From Gluconacetobacter takamatsuzukensis (GTDB taxonomy: Bacteria > Pseudomonadota > Alphaproteobacteria > Acetobacterales > Acetobacteraceae), in the NCBI RefSeq assembly GCF_014174275.1, contig NZ_JABEQK010000001.1:62001-126000 (forward strand): a DNA stretch of 64,000 nt. The letters are read 5' to 3'. The position numbers and the translations under genes are program-made. The stretch's first letter is position 1. Each line of letters starts with the position of its first letter. Below the pieces are notes generated by a model, which was not told the origin of the DNA, did not search any database, and worked only from the letters and a program-made list of their open reading frames with translations. Shown here in pieces: positions 23,361 to 33,053 of the stretch.

Positions 23361-23414
23361 GGTAGAATCTTTGACAAGGAAATAGGTGTTTTATATCAAC
23401 GTTTTGTCGGAAGA
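23361..23414 (+). promoter_or_regulatory. CRISPR array 2 leader
   Basis: This AT-rich 54-nt segment between cas2 and the first repeat of array 2 closely resembles the array 1 leader in sequence and length. That implies that the same Cas1-Cas2 machinery serves both arrays and that array 2 is read in the same direction as the cas genes. Confidence 0.75.
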
Positions 23415-23992
23415 GTGTTCCCCGCACACGCGGGGATGAACCGCCCGTGACCTCGCCATAGTTCGACAGCACCGTGTGTTCCCCGCACACGCGGGGATGA
23501 ACCGCGATCAGGCGCCCGGACAGGTCGGCCGGATGAGTGTTCCCCGCACACGCGGGGATGAACCGGCGCCGGAGCTATCGGGAGGAGGATTGTAAATGTG
23601 TTCCCCGCACACGCGGGGATGAACCGTTCACACGCCTATCCTCGCCCGCCGGCACATGGTGTTCCCCGCACACGCGGGGATGAACCGCGGGATAACCCGG
23701 TCCTCGGCCAGGAATACGCGTGTTCTCCGCACACGCGGGGATGAACCGGCGCCCGTAAAGGCGCCTTCTCCCACCAGCAGGTGTTCCCCGCACACGCGGG
23801 GATGAACCTACCGGATGAACCCCTCAGCGACCCCGAGGGTCGTGTTCCCCGCACACGCGGGGATGAACCGGCGGCCGTGACCACGGTCGATAACGGCATC
23901 GAGTGTTCCCCGCACATGCGGGGATGAACCGACCTGCTGGCTTGCCATCATCATCGGCCTGCGGTGTTCCCCGCACACGCGGGGATGAACCA
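23415..23992 (+). CRISPR. CRISPR array 2, type I-E, 10 repeats / 9 spacers
   Basis: Repeats start at 23415, 23476, 23537, 23598, 23659, 23720, 23781, 23842, 23903 and 23964, an exact 61-bp period with 32-bp spacers. They have the same 29-bp sequence as array 1. Variants are one C-to-T in the stem of repeat 6, a terminal T in repeat 7, a loop C-to-T in repeat 9 and a terminal A in repeat 10. Point changes concentrate in the second half, the leader-distal older end. The array ends 20 bp before the LysR stop codon. Confidence 0.98.
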
Positions 23993-24012
23993 TGAACTGT
24001 TGACCGTTCTTT

Positions 24013-24912
24013 TCATGTCTCCCCCAGGAACAGGGGTTTTTCCTTTTCGACTTCGCGGCGGAGGAGGGCGCAGAGGTGGTGGATGCGTCTGGTGCCGCGT
24101 TCGTCAGCGCGGGTGACGAGCCAGTAGATGCGGCGCAGGGTCATCGTTTCGGGTAGCACACGGACCAGTTGGGGGCGGGTGGCGGCGACGAAGGCGGGGA
24201 GGACGGCGAGGCACAGGCCGGAACACGCGGCCTCCATCTGCGCGTGGATGCTGGAATTCTGGATCCGGACCGCGCGGGCGGGGATGCCCATGGCGCCCTG
24301 GTAGTCGAGCTCACGCGTGAACAGGAGTTCGTCGACATAGCCTGCGAACATGTGGTCGGTCAGGTCCTCGCGCATGTGGATCGGGGTGTGGCGGGCCAGG
24401 TAGTCGGGGCTGGCGTAGATGAACAGGGCGTATTCGCCCAGTTCCTCGCCCACGAAGCGGTTGCCGTTCGGCGGGGTCAGCGTGATCGCGATATCGGCAT
24501 GGCGGCGCGCCAGCGAGACGATCTGCTGGATCGTCTCCATTTCCACCGTCAGGCCGGGATTGTTGGCCAGCAGCAGGCCGATCCGCGGCGCGAGGAAGAA
24601 ATTGGCGAAGCCCTCCAGCGCGCTGATGCGGATCGTGCCGGACAGGCCGCCTTCGCCGGTCTCGGTTATGCGTCCGGCTTCCTTGTCCATGCCCTCGACA
24701 GCCGCCAGCAGGCGTTCACCTTGTCGTGTCATCGCGTAGCCGCGCAGGTGGCGCTCGAACAGCGAGGCGTCCATCGACTGTTCCAGCGACTGGATGTGGC
24801 GGCCCACCGTCGCATGGTCCACGCCGAGCTGGCGGCCCGCCACGGACAGCGATCCGCCGCGCGCGACCGCCAGAAAATATTGCAGGTCCCGCCAGTCCAG
24901 CCCGCGCTTCAT
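24013..24912 (-). CDS. LysR-family transcriptional regulator
   Basis: This 299-residue protein has an N-terminal winged helix (DLQYFLAVARGGSLSVAGRQLGV, given here only as the recognised block at residues 10-32) and a LysR substrate-binding domain. HATVGRHIQSLEQ is the recognition-helix region. It is divergent from the iron alcohol dehydrogenase gene across 255 bp, so that catabolic cluster is its likely target. The dyad GTGCA-GATT-TGCAC (24969-24982) between the genes is a candidate contact site. The inducer is unknown. Confidence 0.88.
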   Translation of the reverse strand: MKRGLDWRDLQYFLAVARGGSLSVAGRQLGVDHATVGRHIQSLEQSMDASLFERHLRGYAMTRQGERLLAAVEGMDKEAGRITETGEGGLSGTIRISALEGFANFFLAPRIGLLLANNPGLTVEMETIQQIVSLARRHADIAITLTPPNGNRFVGEELGEYALFIYASPDYLARHTPIHMREDLTDHMFAGYVDELLFTRELDYQGAMGIPARAVRIQNSSIHAQMEAACSGLCLAVLPAFVAATRPQLVRVLPETMTLRRIYWLVTRADERGTRRIHHLCALLRREVEKEKPLFLGET

Positions 24913-25060
24913 CTGTCTCGCTCCCCCACTTGCTCCCCATGATCCCGCACATCGGGTCGCGTGTTGCCGTGCAGATTTGCACAGGCCATGGGCGAAAACG
25001 CCTAATTTTCGCGCGAGCGCCGCTGCGTTAGCCCAGAGGCAACATCAACAAGAAGAGGCA

Positions 25061-25134
25061 CCGCCGATACGGCGGACAAGAGGCGGTTTGAAAACTCGTG
25101 CCGGATCGCCGGCAGGGTGACTTTGCAAACCGCC
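25061..25134 (+). promoter_or_regulatory. Structured 5' leader upstream of the iron alcohol dehydrogenase gene
   Basis: Three nested or adjacent inverted repeats occur: CCGCC-gatac-GGCGG (25061-25075), GGCGGTTTG paired with CAAACCGCC (25082-25090 / 25126-25134), and inside it TGCCGG-atcg-CCGGCA. The transcript would fold into one small hairpin and one long nested stem ending 33 nt before the ATG. It matches no riboswitch class that I can recognise. It could be a regulatory RNA element or two DNA-binding dyads. Confidence 0.4.
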
Positions 25135-25167
25135 CCGAAGCCTCTCCGGCCGGTCAGGAGCCCTGCC

Positions 25168-26325
25168 ATGACAGCCTTATCCCTGCCTCCCTTCGTCCGC
25201 CTCGGCGGTGGTGCGCTCGACGAACTGCCGGCCGCGTTGCGCCAGGCGGGGCTTGGTGCGCCGTTTATCATCACCGACCGTTTCATGGCCGCTTCCGGCG
25301 TGCTGGAGCGGGTGCATGCGCTGTTGAACAAGGCGGGCATCGAGTTGCGCGCCTTTACCGACACCGTGCCGGACCCGACGGTGGCCTGCGTGGGGGCGGC
25401 GCTGGCGATGCTACGCGAGGGGACGCATGATTGCGTGATCGGGCTGGGTGGCGGCAGCCCCATCGACACGGCGAAGATGGTGGCCGTGCTGGCGGTGCAC
25501 GATACCAGCCCGGCACAGCTGAAGGCGCCGTTCGTGCAGGATGCCCCGGGGTTGCCGATCGTCGCCATTCCGACCACTGCCGGCACCGGGTCGGAAGCCA
25601 CGCGCGTGACCGTCATCACCGACGAGGCGACGGACGAGAAGATGCTGTGCATGGGGGCGGCCTATCAGCCCCGGATCGCCATCGTCGATTACGAGCTGAC
25701 CCTGTCGATGCCGCCGCGCCTGACGGCGGATACCGGCATCGATGCCCTGACCCATGCGCTGGAAGCCTATGTCTCGCGCAAGGCCAGCCCGTTTACCGAT
25801 GCGCTGGCGCTGACGGCCATGGCGCGGATCTGGACCCATCTGCCCACCTGCTGCGTCGAGCCCGGCAATCGCGCGGCCCGTGCCGCCGTGATGGAGGGGG
25901 CGTTCGAGGCCGGGATGGCGTTTTCCAACGCCTCGGTGGCCCTGGTGCATGGCATGAGCCGGCCGATCGGGGCGCATTTCCATGTCGCGCATGGCCTGTC
26001 CAACGCGATGCTGCTGCCCGAGATCACGGCCTGGTCGCTCGCCGGCGCCCCCGGGCGCTATGCGGAGTGCGCCCGGGCCATGGGCATCGTGGCCGGAAAC
26101 GTGCCCGATGCGGCGGCCGGCGAGGCGCTGGTTGCGGCGCTGCGGGCGCGCAATACCGAACTGGGGGTGCCGTCGCCGCGATCGTTCGGGCTGGATGCCG
26201 GCCGGTGGGACAATCTGCTGCCGCTGATGGCGGACCAGGCGCTGGCCTCGGGCTCGCCGGCCAACAATCCGCGCGTGCCGACCGCGCGCGAGATCATGGA
26301 CCTTTATCGTCGCGTCTGGGCCTGA
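25168..26325 (+). CDS. Iron-containing alcohol dehydrogenase (group III)
   Basis: This 385-residue NAD(P)-dependent dehydrogenase has the nucleotide-binding GLGGGSPIDTAKMVA segment. The four metal ligands are in their usual places: Asp and His in TGIDALTHALEAY, His in ALVHGMSRPIG and His in HVAHGLSNA. The start is set by AGGAG (25156-25160), seven bases before the ATG. Members oxidise primary alcohols, 1,3-propanediol, 4-hydroxybutyrate or 3-hydroxypropionate. The transporter and mmsA neighbours favour a small hydroxy acid such as 3-hydroxypropionate, but this is inference. Confidence 0.9.
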   Translation: MTALSLPPFVRLGGGALDELPAALRQAGLGAPFIITDRFMAASGVLERVHALLNKAGIELRAFTDTVPDPTVACVGAALAMLREGTHDCVIGLGGGSPIDTAKMVAVLAVHDTSPAQLKAPFVQDAPGLPIVAIPTTAGTGSEATRVTVITDEATDEKMLCMGAAYQPRIAIVDYELTLSMPPRLTADTGIDALTHALEAYVSRKASPFTDALALTAMARIWTHLPTCCVEPGNRAARAAVMEGAFEAGMAFSNASVALVHGMSRPIGAHFHVAHGLSNAMLLPEITAWSLAGAPGRYAECARAMGIVAGNVPDAAAGEALVAALRARNTELGVPSPRSFGLDAGRWDNLLPLMADQALASGSPANNPRVPTAREIMDLYRRVWA

Positions 26326-26351
26326 ACCCATCAGCAAACGGATCGACCGTC

Positions 26352-27722
26352 ATGCAGAATGCGCACGCTGCCGCCCGTCCGATGTATGGGCTGGTCTTCG
26401 CCTCCAGCGTCGGTACCATCATCGAATGGTACGATTTCTTCCTTTACGGAAGCCTGGCCATCTTCTTTTCGAAATTGTTCTATCCGCCGCAGGACGGTGT
26501 GGCGGCGACGTTGATCAGCGTGGCGACCTTTGCCACCGGGTTTGCCGTCCGGCCGTTGGGCAGCCTGATCTTCGGGCATCTGGGGGACCGGTTCGGGCGC
26601 AAGGTCACGTTCCTGGCCACGCTGCTGATCATGGGCTGTTCCACCGCCGCCATCGGGTTTCTGCCCACCTATGCCACGGCGGGGTATCTGGCGCCGGTGC
26701 TGCTGATTTCACTGCGGGTTGTCCAGGGGCTGGCGCTGGGTGGGGAATATGGGGGCGCTGCGACCTATGTCGCGGAACATGCGCCACCGCATGAGCGGGG
26801 CAAATGGGCCAGCTATATCCAGGCCATGGCCTCGGGCGGGTTCGTGCTGTCGCTGGCGATGGTGCTCGGGCTGCGGCTGGGGCTGGGGGAGCAGAGTTTC
26901 GGCGCCTGGGGGTGGCGGCTGCCGTTCCTGGTCTCGATCGTGCTGGTCGGCGTGTCGTTTCGCATCCGCATGCGGCTGCATGAATCGCCGGTCTTTCTGG
27001 ACATGCAGAAGAACAAGCAGCTTTCCGCATCGCCGATCCGCGATGCCTTTACCATTCCGGGCAATGCGCGGCGGATCGTGACCTTTCTGTTCGGCGTGGC
27101 CTGCGCGCAGGCCATCACGTTCTATACCGCGCAGTTCTATGCACTCTATTTCCTGCAAAGCGTCATGCACGTGGATTTCCTCTCCGCCACGCTGGCGGTG
27201 GCGCTGGGGGCAGTGTGCGGGCTGCCGTTCTTTATCGTCTTCGGCGCGCTGTCGGACCGGATCGGGCGCAAGCGCCTGTCGCTGTGCGGGATGGCGGCGG
27301 CGGTCATTCTCTACCTGCCGATGTTCATGCTGCTGCGCTCGGCCGTGCATGGCACCACGATCGATTTCCTGCCGGTCGCGGGGACCGTGTTCCTGCTGGT
27401 GGTGATCGCGGCCATGATCTATGGGCCGTACGGGGCCTTTATCGTCGAGAGTTTTCCGCCGGCGGTGCGCTATACGTCGATTTCCATTCCCTACCATATC
27501 GGGAACGGGATTTTCGGCGGCTTCCTGCCGCTGATCGGGCTCAGCCTGGTCAATCTTACCGGGAATGTCTTTGCCGGGCTGCTTTATCCGGTTGCGGTCT
27601 GCATCGTCGGTTTTCTCGTCACCCTTTTCTTCGTGCCTGAAACGCTGCCTGTCGGTGGCGATCGGAAACGCCAGGCGGCCTCGCTGTCCGTGCTGATTCC
27701 GGAATCCGGGCAGGAAGTCTGA
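26352..27722 (+). CDS. MFS transporter, metabolite:H+ symporter (MHS) family
   Basis: This 456-residue inner-membrane protein with about 12 hydrophobic segments resembles ProP, ShiA and KgtP. It has the MHS start GTIIEWYDFFLYGSLA, the loop motif GHLGDRFGRK after TM2, and a repeated GALSDRIGRK in the second half. Such carriers bring in organic acids with protons. It lies 26 bp after the dehydrogenase and 30 bp before mmsA and probably imports the substrate of that pathway. Confidence 0.9.
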   Translation: MQNAHAAARPMYGLVFASSVGTIIEWYDFFLYGSLAIFFSKLFYPPQDGVAATLISVATFATGFAVRPLGSLIFGHLGDRFGRKVTFLATLLIMGCSTAAIGFLPTYATAGYLAPVLLISLRVVQGLALGGEYGGAATYVAEHAPPHERGKWASYIQAMASGGFVLSLAMVLGLRLGLGEQSFGAWGWRLPFLVSIVLVGVSFRIRMRLHESPVFLDMQKNKQLSASPIRDAFTIPGNARRIVTFLFGVACAQAITFYTAQFYALYFLQSVMHVDFLSATLAVALGAVCGLPFFIVFGALSDRIGRKRLSLCGMAAAVILYLPMFMLLRSAVHGTTIDFLPVAGTVFLLVVIAAMIYGPYGAFIVESFPPAVRYTSISIPYHIGNGIFGGFLPLIGLSLVNLTGNVFAGLLYPVAVCIVGFLVTLFFVPETLPVGGDRKRQAASLSVLIPESGQEV

Positions 27723-27752
27723 TTATCAACACGTATATCAAGGATCGGAATC

Positions 27753-29246
27753 ATGAAGATCATTCCTCACGTTATCGATGGACGGCATAGCGAGGGCGAC
27801 GGAACGGGCCGTGCCGATGTGTTCAACCCGGCGACCGGGTCGGTGGCGGCGCAGGTCGTGCTGGGGGTGCAGAGCGACCTGGAGGCCGCCATTGCCGCTG
27901 CCCGTCGCGCCTTTCCCGCCTGGGCCGAGACGCCGCCGCTGACGCGGGCGCGCATCCTGTTCCGGGCGCGGGACCTGATCGAGGCCCGGATGAGCGAGCT
28001 GGCGGCCGTCATTACCGCCGAACATGGCAAGATCCTGTCGGACGCGCAGGGCGAGGTCACGCGCGGGCTGGAGGTGGTGGAATTTGCCACTGCCGCGCCG
28101 GAACTGCTGAAAGGCGAGTTTACCGAGCAGGTCAGCCGCGGGATCGACGCCCATACCATGCGCCAGCCGCTGGGGGTGGTGGCGGGCATCACGCCGTTCA
28201 ACTTCCCGGTGATGGTGCCGCTGTGGATGGCGCCGATGGCGCTGGCCACCGGCAATTGCTTCATCCTGAAGCCGTCGGAGCGCGATCCGTCGGCGGCCGT
28301 CATGCTGGCCGACATCTTCAAGGAAGCCGGGTTGCCGGACGGGGTGTTCCAGGTGGTGCAGGGCGACAAGGACATGGTCAATGCCATCCTTGCGCATCGC
28401 GGGATCGAAGCCATCAGCTTTGTCGGCTCCACGCCGATCGCGAAGCATGTTTATGCCACGGGGACGGCGGCCGGAAAGCGTGTGCAGGCGCTGGGTGGCG
28501 CGAAGAACCATGCCGTCATCATGCCGGATTGCGATCTGGACAAGGCGGTGGATGCGCTGGTGGGCGCGGCCTATGGGTCGGCCGGCGAGCGCTGCATGGC
28601 GATTTCGGTCGCCGTGGCCGTGGGGCCGGTTGCCGACGCGCTGGTGAGCCGGCTGGCCGAGCGTGCCCGTTCGCTGAAGATCGGCCAGGGGACCGACAAC
28701 AGCAACGAGATGGGGCCGCTGATCACCGGCCAGCATCTGGCCCGCGTGCGCGCGCTGGTCGATGCCGGGGTGGAGCAGGGGGCGACCCTGGTGGTCGACG
28801 GGCGCGACCATGTCGTGGCCGGCCATGAGAAGGGGTTCTTTATCGGCGGGTCGCTGTTCGACCATGTGACGACGGACATGACGATCTATCGGGAGGAGAT
28901 CTTCGGCCCCGTGCTGTGCGTGGTGCGGGTGCCGGATTTCGACAGCGCGCTGAAGCTGATCAACGAAAGCCCCTATGGCAATGGTACTGCGATCTTTACC
29001 CGCGACGGCGATGCCGCCCGGGCGTTCACCCATGGGGTGCAGGTGGGCATGATCGGCGTGAACGTGCCGATTCCGGTACCGATGGCCTTTCATTCCTTCG
29101 GCGGCTGGAAGGACTCGCTGTTCGGCGACCACCATATGCACGGGCCGGAGGGTGTGCGCTTCTTTACACGCATGAAGGCCGTGACCACCCGCTGGCCGAC
29201 GGGTATCCGCTCGGGCGCGGAATTCGCGATGCCGACGCACGGCTGA
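27753..29246 (+). CDS. mmsA: CoA-acylating methylmalonate/malonate-semialdehyde dehydrogenase
   Basis: MmsA converts methylmalonate or malonate semialdehyde, with CoA and NAD, to propionyl- or acetyl-CoA plus CO2. The 497-residue protein has the ALDH fold with [13 protein letters not shown], the family hallmark [14 protein letters not shown] where other ALDHs carry the general-base Glu, and the catalytic Cys in GERCMAIS. It is third in the presumed operon after the dehydrogenase and transporter. Malonate semialdehyde from 3-hydroxypropionate is the substrate best suited to the context; valine or inositol breakdown is the alternative. Confidence 0.93.
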   Translation: MKIIPHVIDGRHSEGDGTGRADVFNPATGSVAAQVVLGVQSDLEAAIAAARRAFPAWAETPPLTRARILFRARDLIEARMSELAAVITAEHGKILSDAQGEVTRGLEVVEFATAAPELLKGEFTEQVSRGIDAHTMRQPLGVVAGITPFNFPVMVPLWMAPMALATGNCFILKPSERDPSAAVMLADIFKEAGLPDGVFQVVQGDKDMVNAILAHRGIEAISFVGSTPIAKHVYATGTAAGKRVQALGGAKNHAVIMPDCDLDKAVDALVGAAYGSAGERCMAISVAVAVGPVADALVSRLAERARSLKIGQGTDNSNEMGPLITGQHLARVRALVDAGVEQGATLVVDGRDHVVAGHEKGFFIGGSLFDHVTTDMTIYREEIFGPVLCVVRVPDFDSALKLINESPYGNGTAIFTRDGDAARAFTHGVQVGMIGVNVPIPVPMAFHSFGGWKDSLFGDHHMHGPEGVRFFTRMKAVTTRWPTGIRSGAEFAMPTHG

Positions 29247-29329
29247 GGCGGGTGCGGGCCGGGTTGCGCGCAGGCGCGCCCGGTCCGCGAGCCGGTCGTA
29301 AAAAGGCTTTTCATTTGGAAATCGCTGTT

Positions 29330-29344
29330 TGTAAAAGCTTTACA
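29330..29344. promoter_or_regulatory. Inverted repeat upstream of aceA
   Basis: The dyad TGTAAA-AGC-TTTACA lies about 100 bp before the aceA ATG in the 197-bp gap after mmsA. It is a candidate operator for acetate or fatty-acid-type control of the glyoxylate shunt. No matching regulator is encoded in the window. Confidence 0.4.
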
Positions 29345-29443
29345 GAAATACAGCGTGATGAATGGTTTCCACCTTCCTGCACCGGGTATTATGGCGTTAA
29401 GCCTTGTGACGCCACGCTTCCCACGGATAACGGAAACCATCAT

Positions 29444-31039
29444 ATGTCATATCAGGAATCGGCAACCGCCAAGCTCAACCAGATCATCCAGGCCAAGCAG
29501 GGTACCTGGGGCGGGATCAACCCCGACTATGTCGTGCGCATGCGCCTGCAGAACCGTTTTCAGACTGGGCTGGACATTGCGCGCTACACCGCCGCCATCA
29601 TGCGCCAGGACATGGCCGCCTATGATGCCGATCCGGCGCAGTACACCCAGTCGCTGGGGGCGTGGCACGGGTTCATCGCGCAGCAGCAGATGATCTCGGT
29701 GAAGAAGCATTTCGGGTCGCTCAAGGGTCGCTATCTGTACCTGTCGGGCTGGATGATCGCGGCGCTGCGCTCGGAATTCGGCCCGCTGCCCGACCAGTCG
29801 ATGCACGAGAAGACGGCGGTGCCCGACCTGATCGAGGAGATCTACACCTTCCTGCGCCAGGCCGATGCCCGCGAGCTGGGCATGCTGTTCCGCGACCTGG
29901 ATGCCGCGCGGGGAGCCGGCGATGCGGCGCGCGAGGCCGAGGTGCAGTCGAAGATCGACAATCACCAGACCCATATCGTGCCGATCATCGCCGATATCGA
30001 CGCGGGGTTCGGCAATGCCGAGGCGACCTACCTGCTGTCGAAGAAGATGATCGAGGCCGGGGCCTGCGCGATCCAGATCGAAAACCAGGTGTCGGACGAA
30101 AAGCAGTGCGGGCATCAGGACGGCAAGGTGACGGTGCCGCACGAGGACTTCCTGGCCAAGGTGCGTGCCGTCCGCTACGCGTTCCTGGAGCTGGGGGTGG
30201 AAGACGGGGTGATCGTCTGTCGCACCGACAGCCTGGGCGCGGGCCTGACCAAGCAGATCGCGTACAGCAGCGAGCGCGGCGACCTGGGCGACCAGTACAA
30301 CAGCTTTCTGGATTGCGATGAGGTGACGGACGGCACCGTGCGCAACGGTGACGTGATCATCGCCCGGGACGGCAAGCTGCTGCGGCCGAAGCGCCTGCCC
30401 AGCAACCTCTACCAGTTCCGTGCCGGCACGGGTGCGGATCGCTGTGTGCTGGATTGCATCACCGCGCTGCAGCATGGTGCCGACCTGCTGTGGATCGAGA
30501 CGGAGAAGCCGCATATCGAGCAGATCGCCAGCATGATGGACCGGATCCGCGAGGCCGTGCCCAATGCCAAGCTGGTCTACAACAACTCGCCGTCCTTCAA
30601 CTGGACGCTCAATTTCCGCCAGCAGGTCTATGATGCCTGGAAGGAAGAAGGGCGCGACCTCTCGGCCTACGATCGTGCGAAGCTGATGGCGCAGAGCTAC
30701 GACGAGAGCGATCTGGCGACGGAAGCCGACCTGCGCATCCGCTCGTTTCAGCGGGATGCGGCGAAGCGGGCCGGGATCTTCCATCACCTCATCACGCTGC
30801 CGACCTATCACACGGCGGCGCTGTCGACCGACAATCTCTCCAAGAGATATTTCGGCGACGAGGGGATGCTGGGCTATGTGCAGAACGTCCAGCGCGAGGA
30901 AATCCGCCAGGGGATCGCGTGCGTCAAGCACCAGAACATGGCCGGGTCGGACATTGGCGACGACCACAAGGAGTATTTCGCCGGCGAAGCGGCGCTGAAG
31001 GCCGGCGGCGCGCATAACACCATGGGGCAGTTCGGCTGA
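29444..31039 (+). CDS. aceA: Isocitrate lyase
   Basis: Isocitrate lyase splits isocitrate to succinate and glyoxylate, the first step of the glyoxylate shunt. The 531-residue protein is of the longer Pseudomonas-type subfamily. Its active-site loop reads DEKQCGHQDGK rather than KKCGH, and it has IIADIDAGFGNAEATYLL for the metal site. The ATG in CATATGTC follows a weak GGAAAC site. It follows mmsA, whose product can be acetyl-CoA, and ends at a strong terminator. Malate synthase is not in the window. Confidence 0.96.
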   Translation: MSYQESATAKLNQIIQAKQGTWGGINPDYVVRMRLQNRFQTGLDIARYTAAIMRQDMAAYDADPAQYTQSLGAWHGFIAQQQMISVKKHFGSLKGRYLYLSGWMIAALRSEFGPLPDQSMHEKTAVPDLIEEIYTFLRQADARELGMLFRDLDAARGAGDAAREAEVQSKIDNHQTHIVPIIADIDAGFGNAEATYLLSKKMIEAGACAIQIENQVSDEKQCGHQDGKVTVPHEDFLAKVRAVRYAFLELGVEDGVIVCRTDSLGAGLTKQIAYSSERGDLGDQYNSFLDCDEVTDGTVRNGDVIIARDGKLLRPKRLPSNLYQFRAGTGADRCVLDCITALQHGADLLWIETEKPHIEQIASMMDRIREAVPNAKLVYNNSPSFNWTLNFRQQVYDAWKEEGRDLSAYDRAKLMAQSYDESDLATEADLRIRSFQRDAAKRAGIFHHLITLPTYHTAALSTDNLSKRYFGDEGMLGYVQNVQREEIRQGIACVKHQNMAGSDIGDDHKEYFAGEAALKAGGAHNTMGQFG

Positions 31040-31099
31040 CGCCGGCACCTTTCGGTGTGCGGGAATAACAACAAGCAATAATTGTTATCGCACCTTGCG

Positions 31100-31133
31100 G
31101 CCCGGTCTTCCTCGTGAAGGCCGGGCTTTTTTT
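31100..31133 (+). terminator. Strong Rho-independent terminator after aceA
   Basis: An 11-bp stem (GCCCGG-T-CTTC paired with GAAG-G-CCGGGC, with one G-T wobble), a five-base loop CTCGT and a run of seven T follow aceA by 60 bp. This is the best intrinsic terminator in the window. Confidence 0.93.
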
Positions 31134-31382
31134 GTGCGTCCTGCGATGGGCGGGGACGAGGAGTGTGCCAGCGCGGCCGGGTGGCGGGAATTAAAATAAA
31201 AATTCGCATTATTGGCGGGTATGAAACGGCATATGTGAATTCATGTCTGATGGTGCGATGTAAAACATGGCGCGGCGTTGACCGATCGGCGGGGGCTGAC
31301 TAGCCTTTCGGCGGCTGGTTGCGGGAAACCTGCACGATCCGGTGCGTTCCTGCGGGAGTGGACGCGGAGAGTTCGGGCGATA
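31134..31382 (+). promoter_or_regulatory. Upstream region of the porin/sulfate cluster
   Basis: This non-coding 249-bp stretch has an AT-rich patch (about 31190-31260) that probably contains the promoter of the first porin gene. No convincing -35/-10 pair or known operator was recognised. GGAGAG (31366-31371) serves the GTG start at 31383. Confidence 0.35.
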
Positions 31383-33053
31383 GTGTCTATTGTATTGAAA
31401 ACGCGACATTTGTTTCTTGTGGCGACGGTTGTGCCGGTGGTCGGTCTGCCGAGCCTTGCCCTGGCGACACCCCGAGACGATGAGATTGCGGCGCTGCGGC
31501 GCGAAATGCGGGACATGCAGCGTGAGATGCGCGACGAGATCCGCGTGCTTCAGGCCCGGATCGCCCGGGATGAAGGGCGGGCGCCGCAGGCGCGGGACAC
31601 GCACCCGCCCGGGGAGGCGCCCCGTGTCGCCCATGCCGTGCCGCGGCGCTGGAGCGGGCCCCTGCCGACGATCGGCGCGCCCTATGGGCCCGGGCCGGTA
31701 CGGCCCCGGTCGGATGCCGGGAGCCGGGTGGCCATGGTGGAAGGGCCGGTTCCGTCCTGGGCGGAAGTGAAGGCCGCGACGGCGAAGGATGAGAGCGTGC
31801 ATGTCGGCGGCATGCGCATCGGCTTTCCGGCCGGGCGGCCCACGATCTCGTCGGATGATGGGGCGTACAGCTTCTCGGTCGGGGGGCTGTTGCAGGAAGA
31901 TGTCGGCGGCTTTCTGGGCACCGGTGCCAGGGCGGGCGAGGCCAAGGGCAATTTCAACAGCTTTACCCAGAACGGGCGCCGCCTGCGCATGTATTTTACC
32001 TGGCGGTACAAGGATTGGGTGGCGAACGTCACCCCCGATTTCGGGTCGCTGAGTGCCGACGGGTCGGTGGGGCTGTTCGAGGCGAACCTGAATTATACCG
32101 GCCTGCGCCATACGACGCTGACCGTCGGCTATTTCCAACCGCGCATGGACGAGGAAAGCGCCGAGCGGCCGGTGGCGTTCGAATTCCTCGAACGTCCCAC
32201 CATCGTCGACCTGGTGCGCAACATCGCGGCCGGCGTCGCGCGCTTCAGCGTCGGCGGCGAGCATTACGAGGACCGGTGGCTGGCGGCGTTCTATTTCACC
32301 GGGCAGAAATTCGGCGACCGCAACAAGGATACGACGATTACCGACAGCCAGACCGGCGGCGTCGCACGCATCGTCGGCCGGCCCTATGTCAGCCGGGATG
32401 TCGATGTGCTGGTGGGTGCCGGGGCGATCAGTGCCTTCAAGGTCAACCAGAATGCGAAGGGCCGCGCCTATACGTTCAGCGACAATGTCGAGGTGCCGCT
32501 GGGTGAGACGGCGCTGCTGACTTCGGGCGCCCTGTCCAATGTCGCGCAGATCTGGGCGGCCGGCCCGCAGATGGGCGTGCGCTGGCGGCGCTTTCTGCTG
32601 AAGGGCGAATATTACCATATCGGGGTGGAACGCAGCCATGAGGCCGGGGCGTCGCCGCTGCCGTCGCTGAATTTCGACGGGTGGTATGTCGCGGCCAACT
32701 ATACGCTGTTCGGCCGGCCGCGATCCTACAACCCCAGGATCGCTGCGTTCATCACGCCCGGGGTCGAACATGATCTCGATCCGCTGCATGGCGATTGGGG
32801 GGCGCTGGAACTCAGCGGCCGCTGGAGCGTCACGGACCTGTCCGATGCCGTCGACCAGGGCGGTACGGGGGTTGACGGCAACCAGCAGACGGTCTGGCAG
32901 GGCGGGCTGAACTGGTACCCCAACCGGCATGTCAAGTTCATGCTGGATTTCGACCATTTCATCGTCAGCCGGTCGAAGGGAGTGGCCGGCGGGGTCAATC
33001 TGCTGGGGCGGACCGGGAATCTGGTCGTGGGGCGGATTCAGGCCAGTTTCTGA
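31383..33053 (+). CDS. OprO/OprP-family outer-membrane porin, copy 1
   Basis: This 556-residue porin has a signal peptide (ending PSLALA), a short coiled coil (EIAALRREMRDMQREM) and a beta barrel ending VGRIQASF, as in phosphate- and polyphosphate-selective porins. The start is the GTG at 31383, with GGAGAG upstream. This choice makes the protein exactly as long as its tandem paralogue downstream. The two copies share long near-identical blocks such as VGYFQPRM and LNFDGWYVAANYTLFG. The position before a sulfate ABC transporter suggests sulfate or an organosulfur anion rather than phosphate. Confidence 0.88.
   Translation: MSIVLKTRHLFLVATVVPVVGLPSLALATPRDDEIAALRREMRDMQREMRDEIRVLQARIARDEGRAPQARDTHPPGEAPRVAHAVPRRWSGPLPTIGAPYGPGPVRPRSDAGSRVAMVEGPVPSWAEVKAATAKDESVHVGGMRIGFPAGRPTISSDDGAYSFSVGGLLQEDVGGFLGTGARAGEAKGNFNSFTQNGRRLRMYFTWRYKDWVANVTPDFGSLSADGSVGLFEANLNYTGLRHTTLTVGYFQPRMDEESAERPVAFEFLERPTIVDLVRNIAAGVARFSVGGEHYEDRWLAAFYFTGQKFGDRNKDTTITDSQTGGVARIVGRPYVSRDVDVLVGAGAISAFKVNQNAKGRAYTFSDNVEVPLGETALLTSGALSNVAQIWAAGPQMGVRWRRFLLKGEYYHIGVERSHEAGASPLPSLNFDGWYVAANYTLFGRPRSYNPRIAAFITPGVEHDLDPLHGDWGALELSGRWSVTDLSDAVDQGGTGVDGNQQTVWQGGLNWYPNRHVKFMLDFDHFIVSRSKGVAGGVNLLGRTGNLVVGRIQASF

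Noticed and set aside
25061-25134. Known riboswitch classes (TPP, cobalamin, SAM, glycine, guanidine)
   Set aside because: None of their conserved core motifs is present in the leader.
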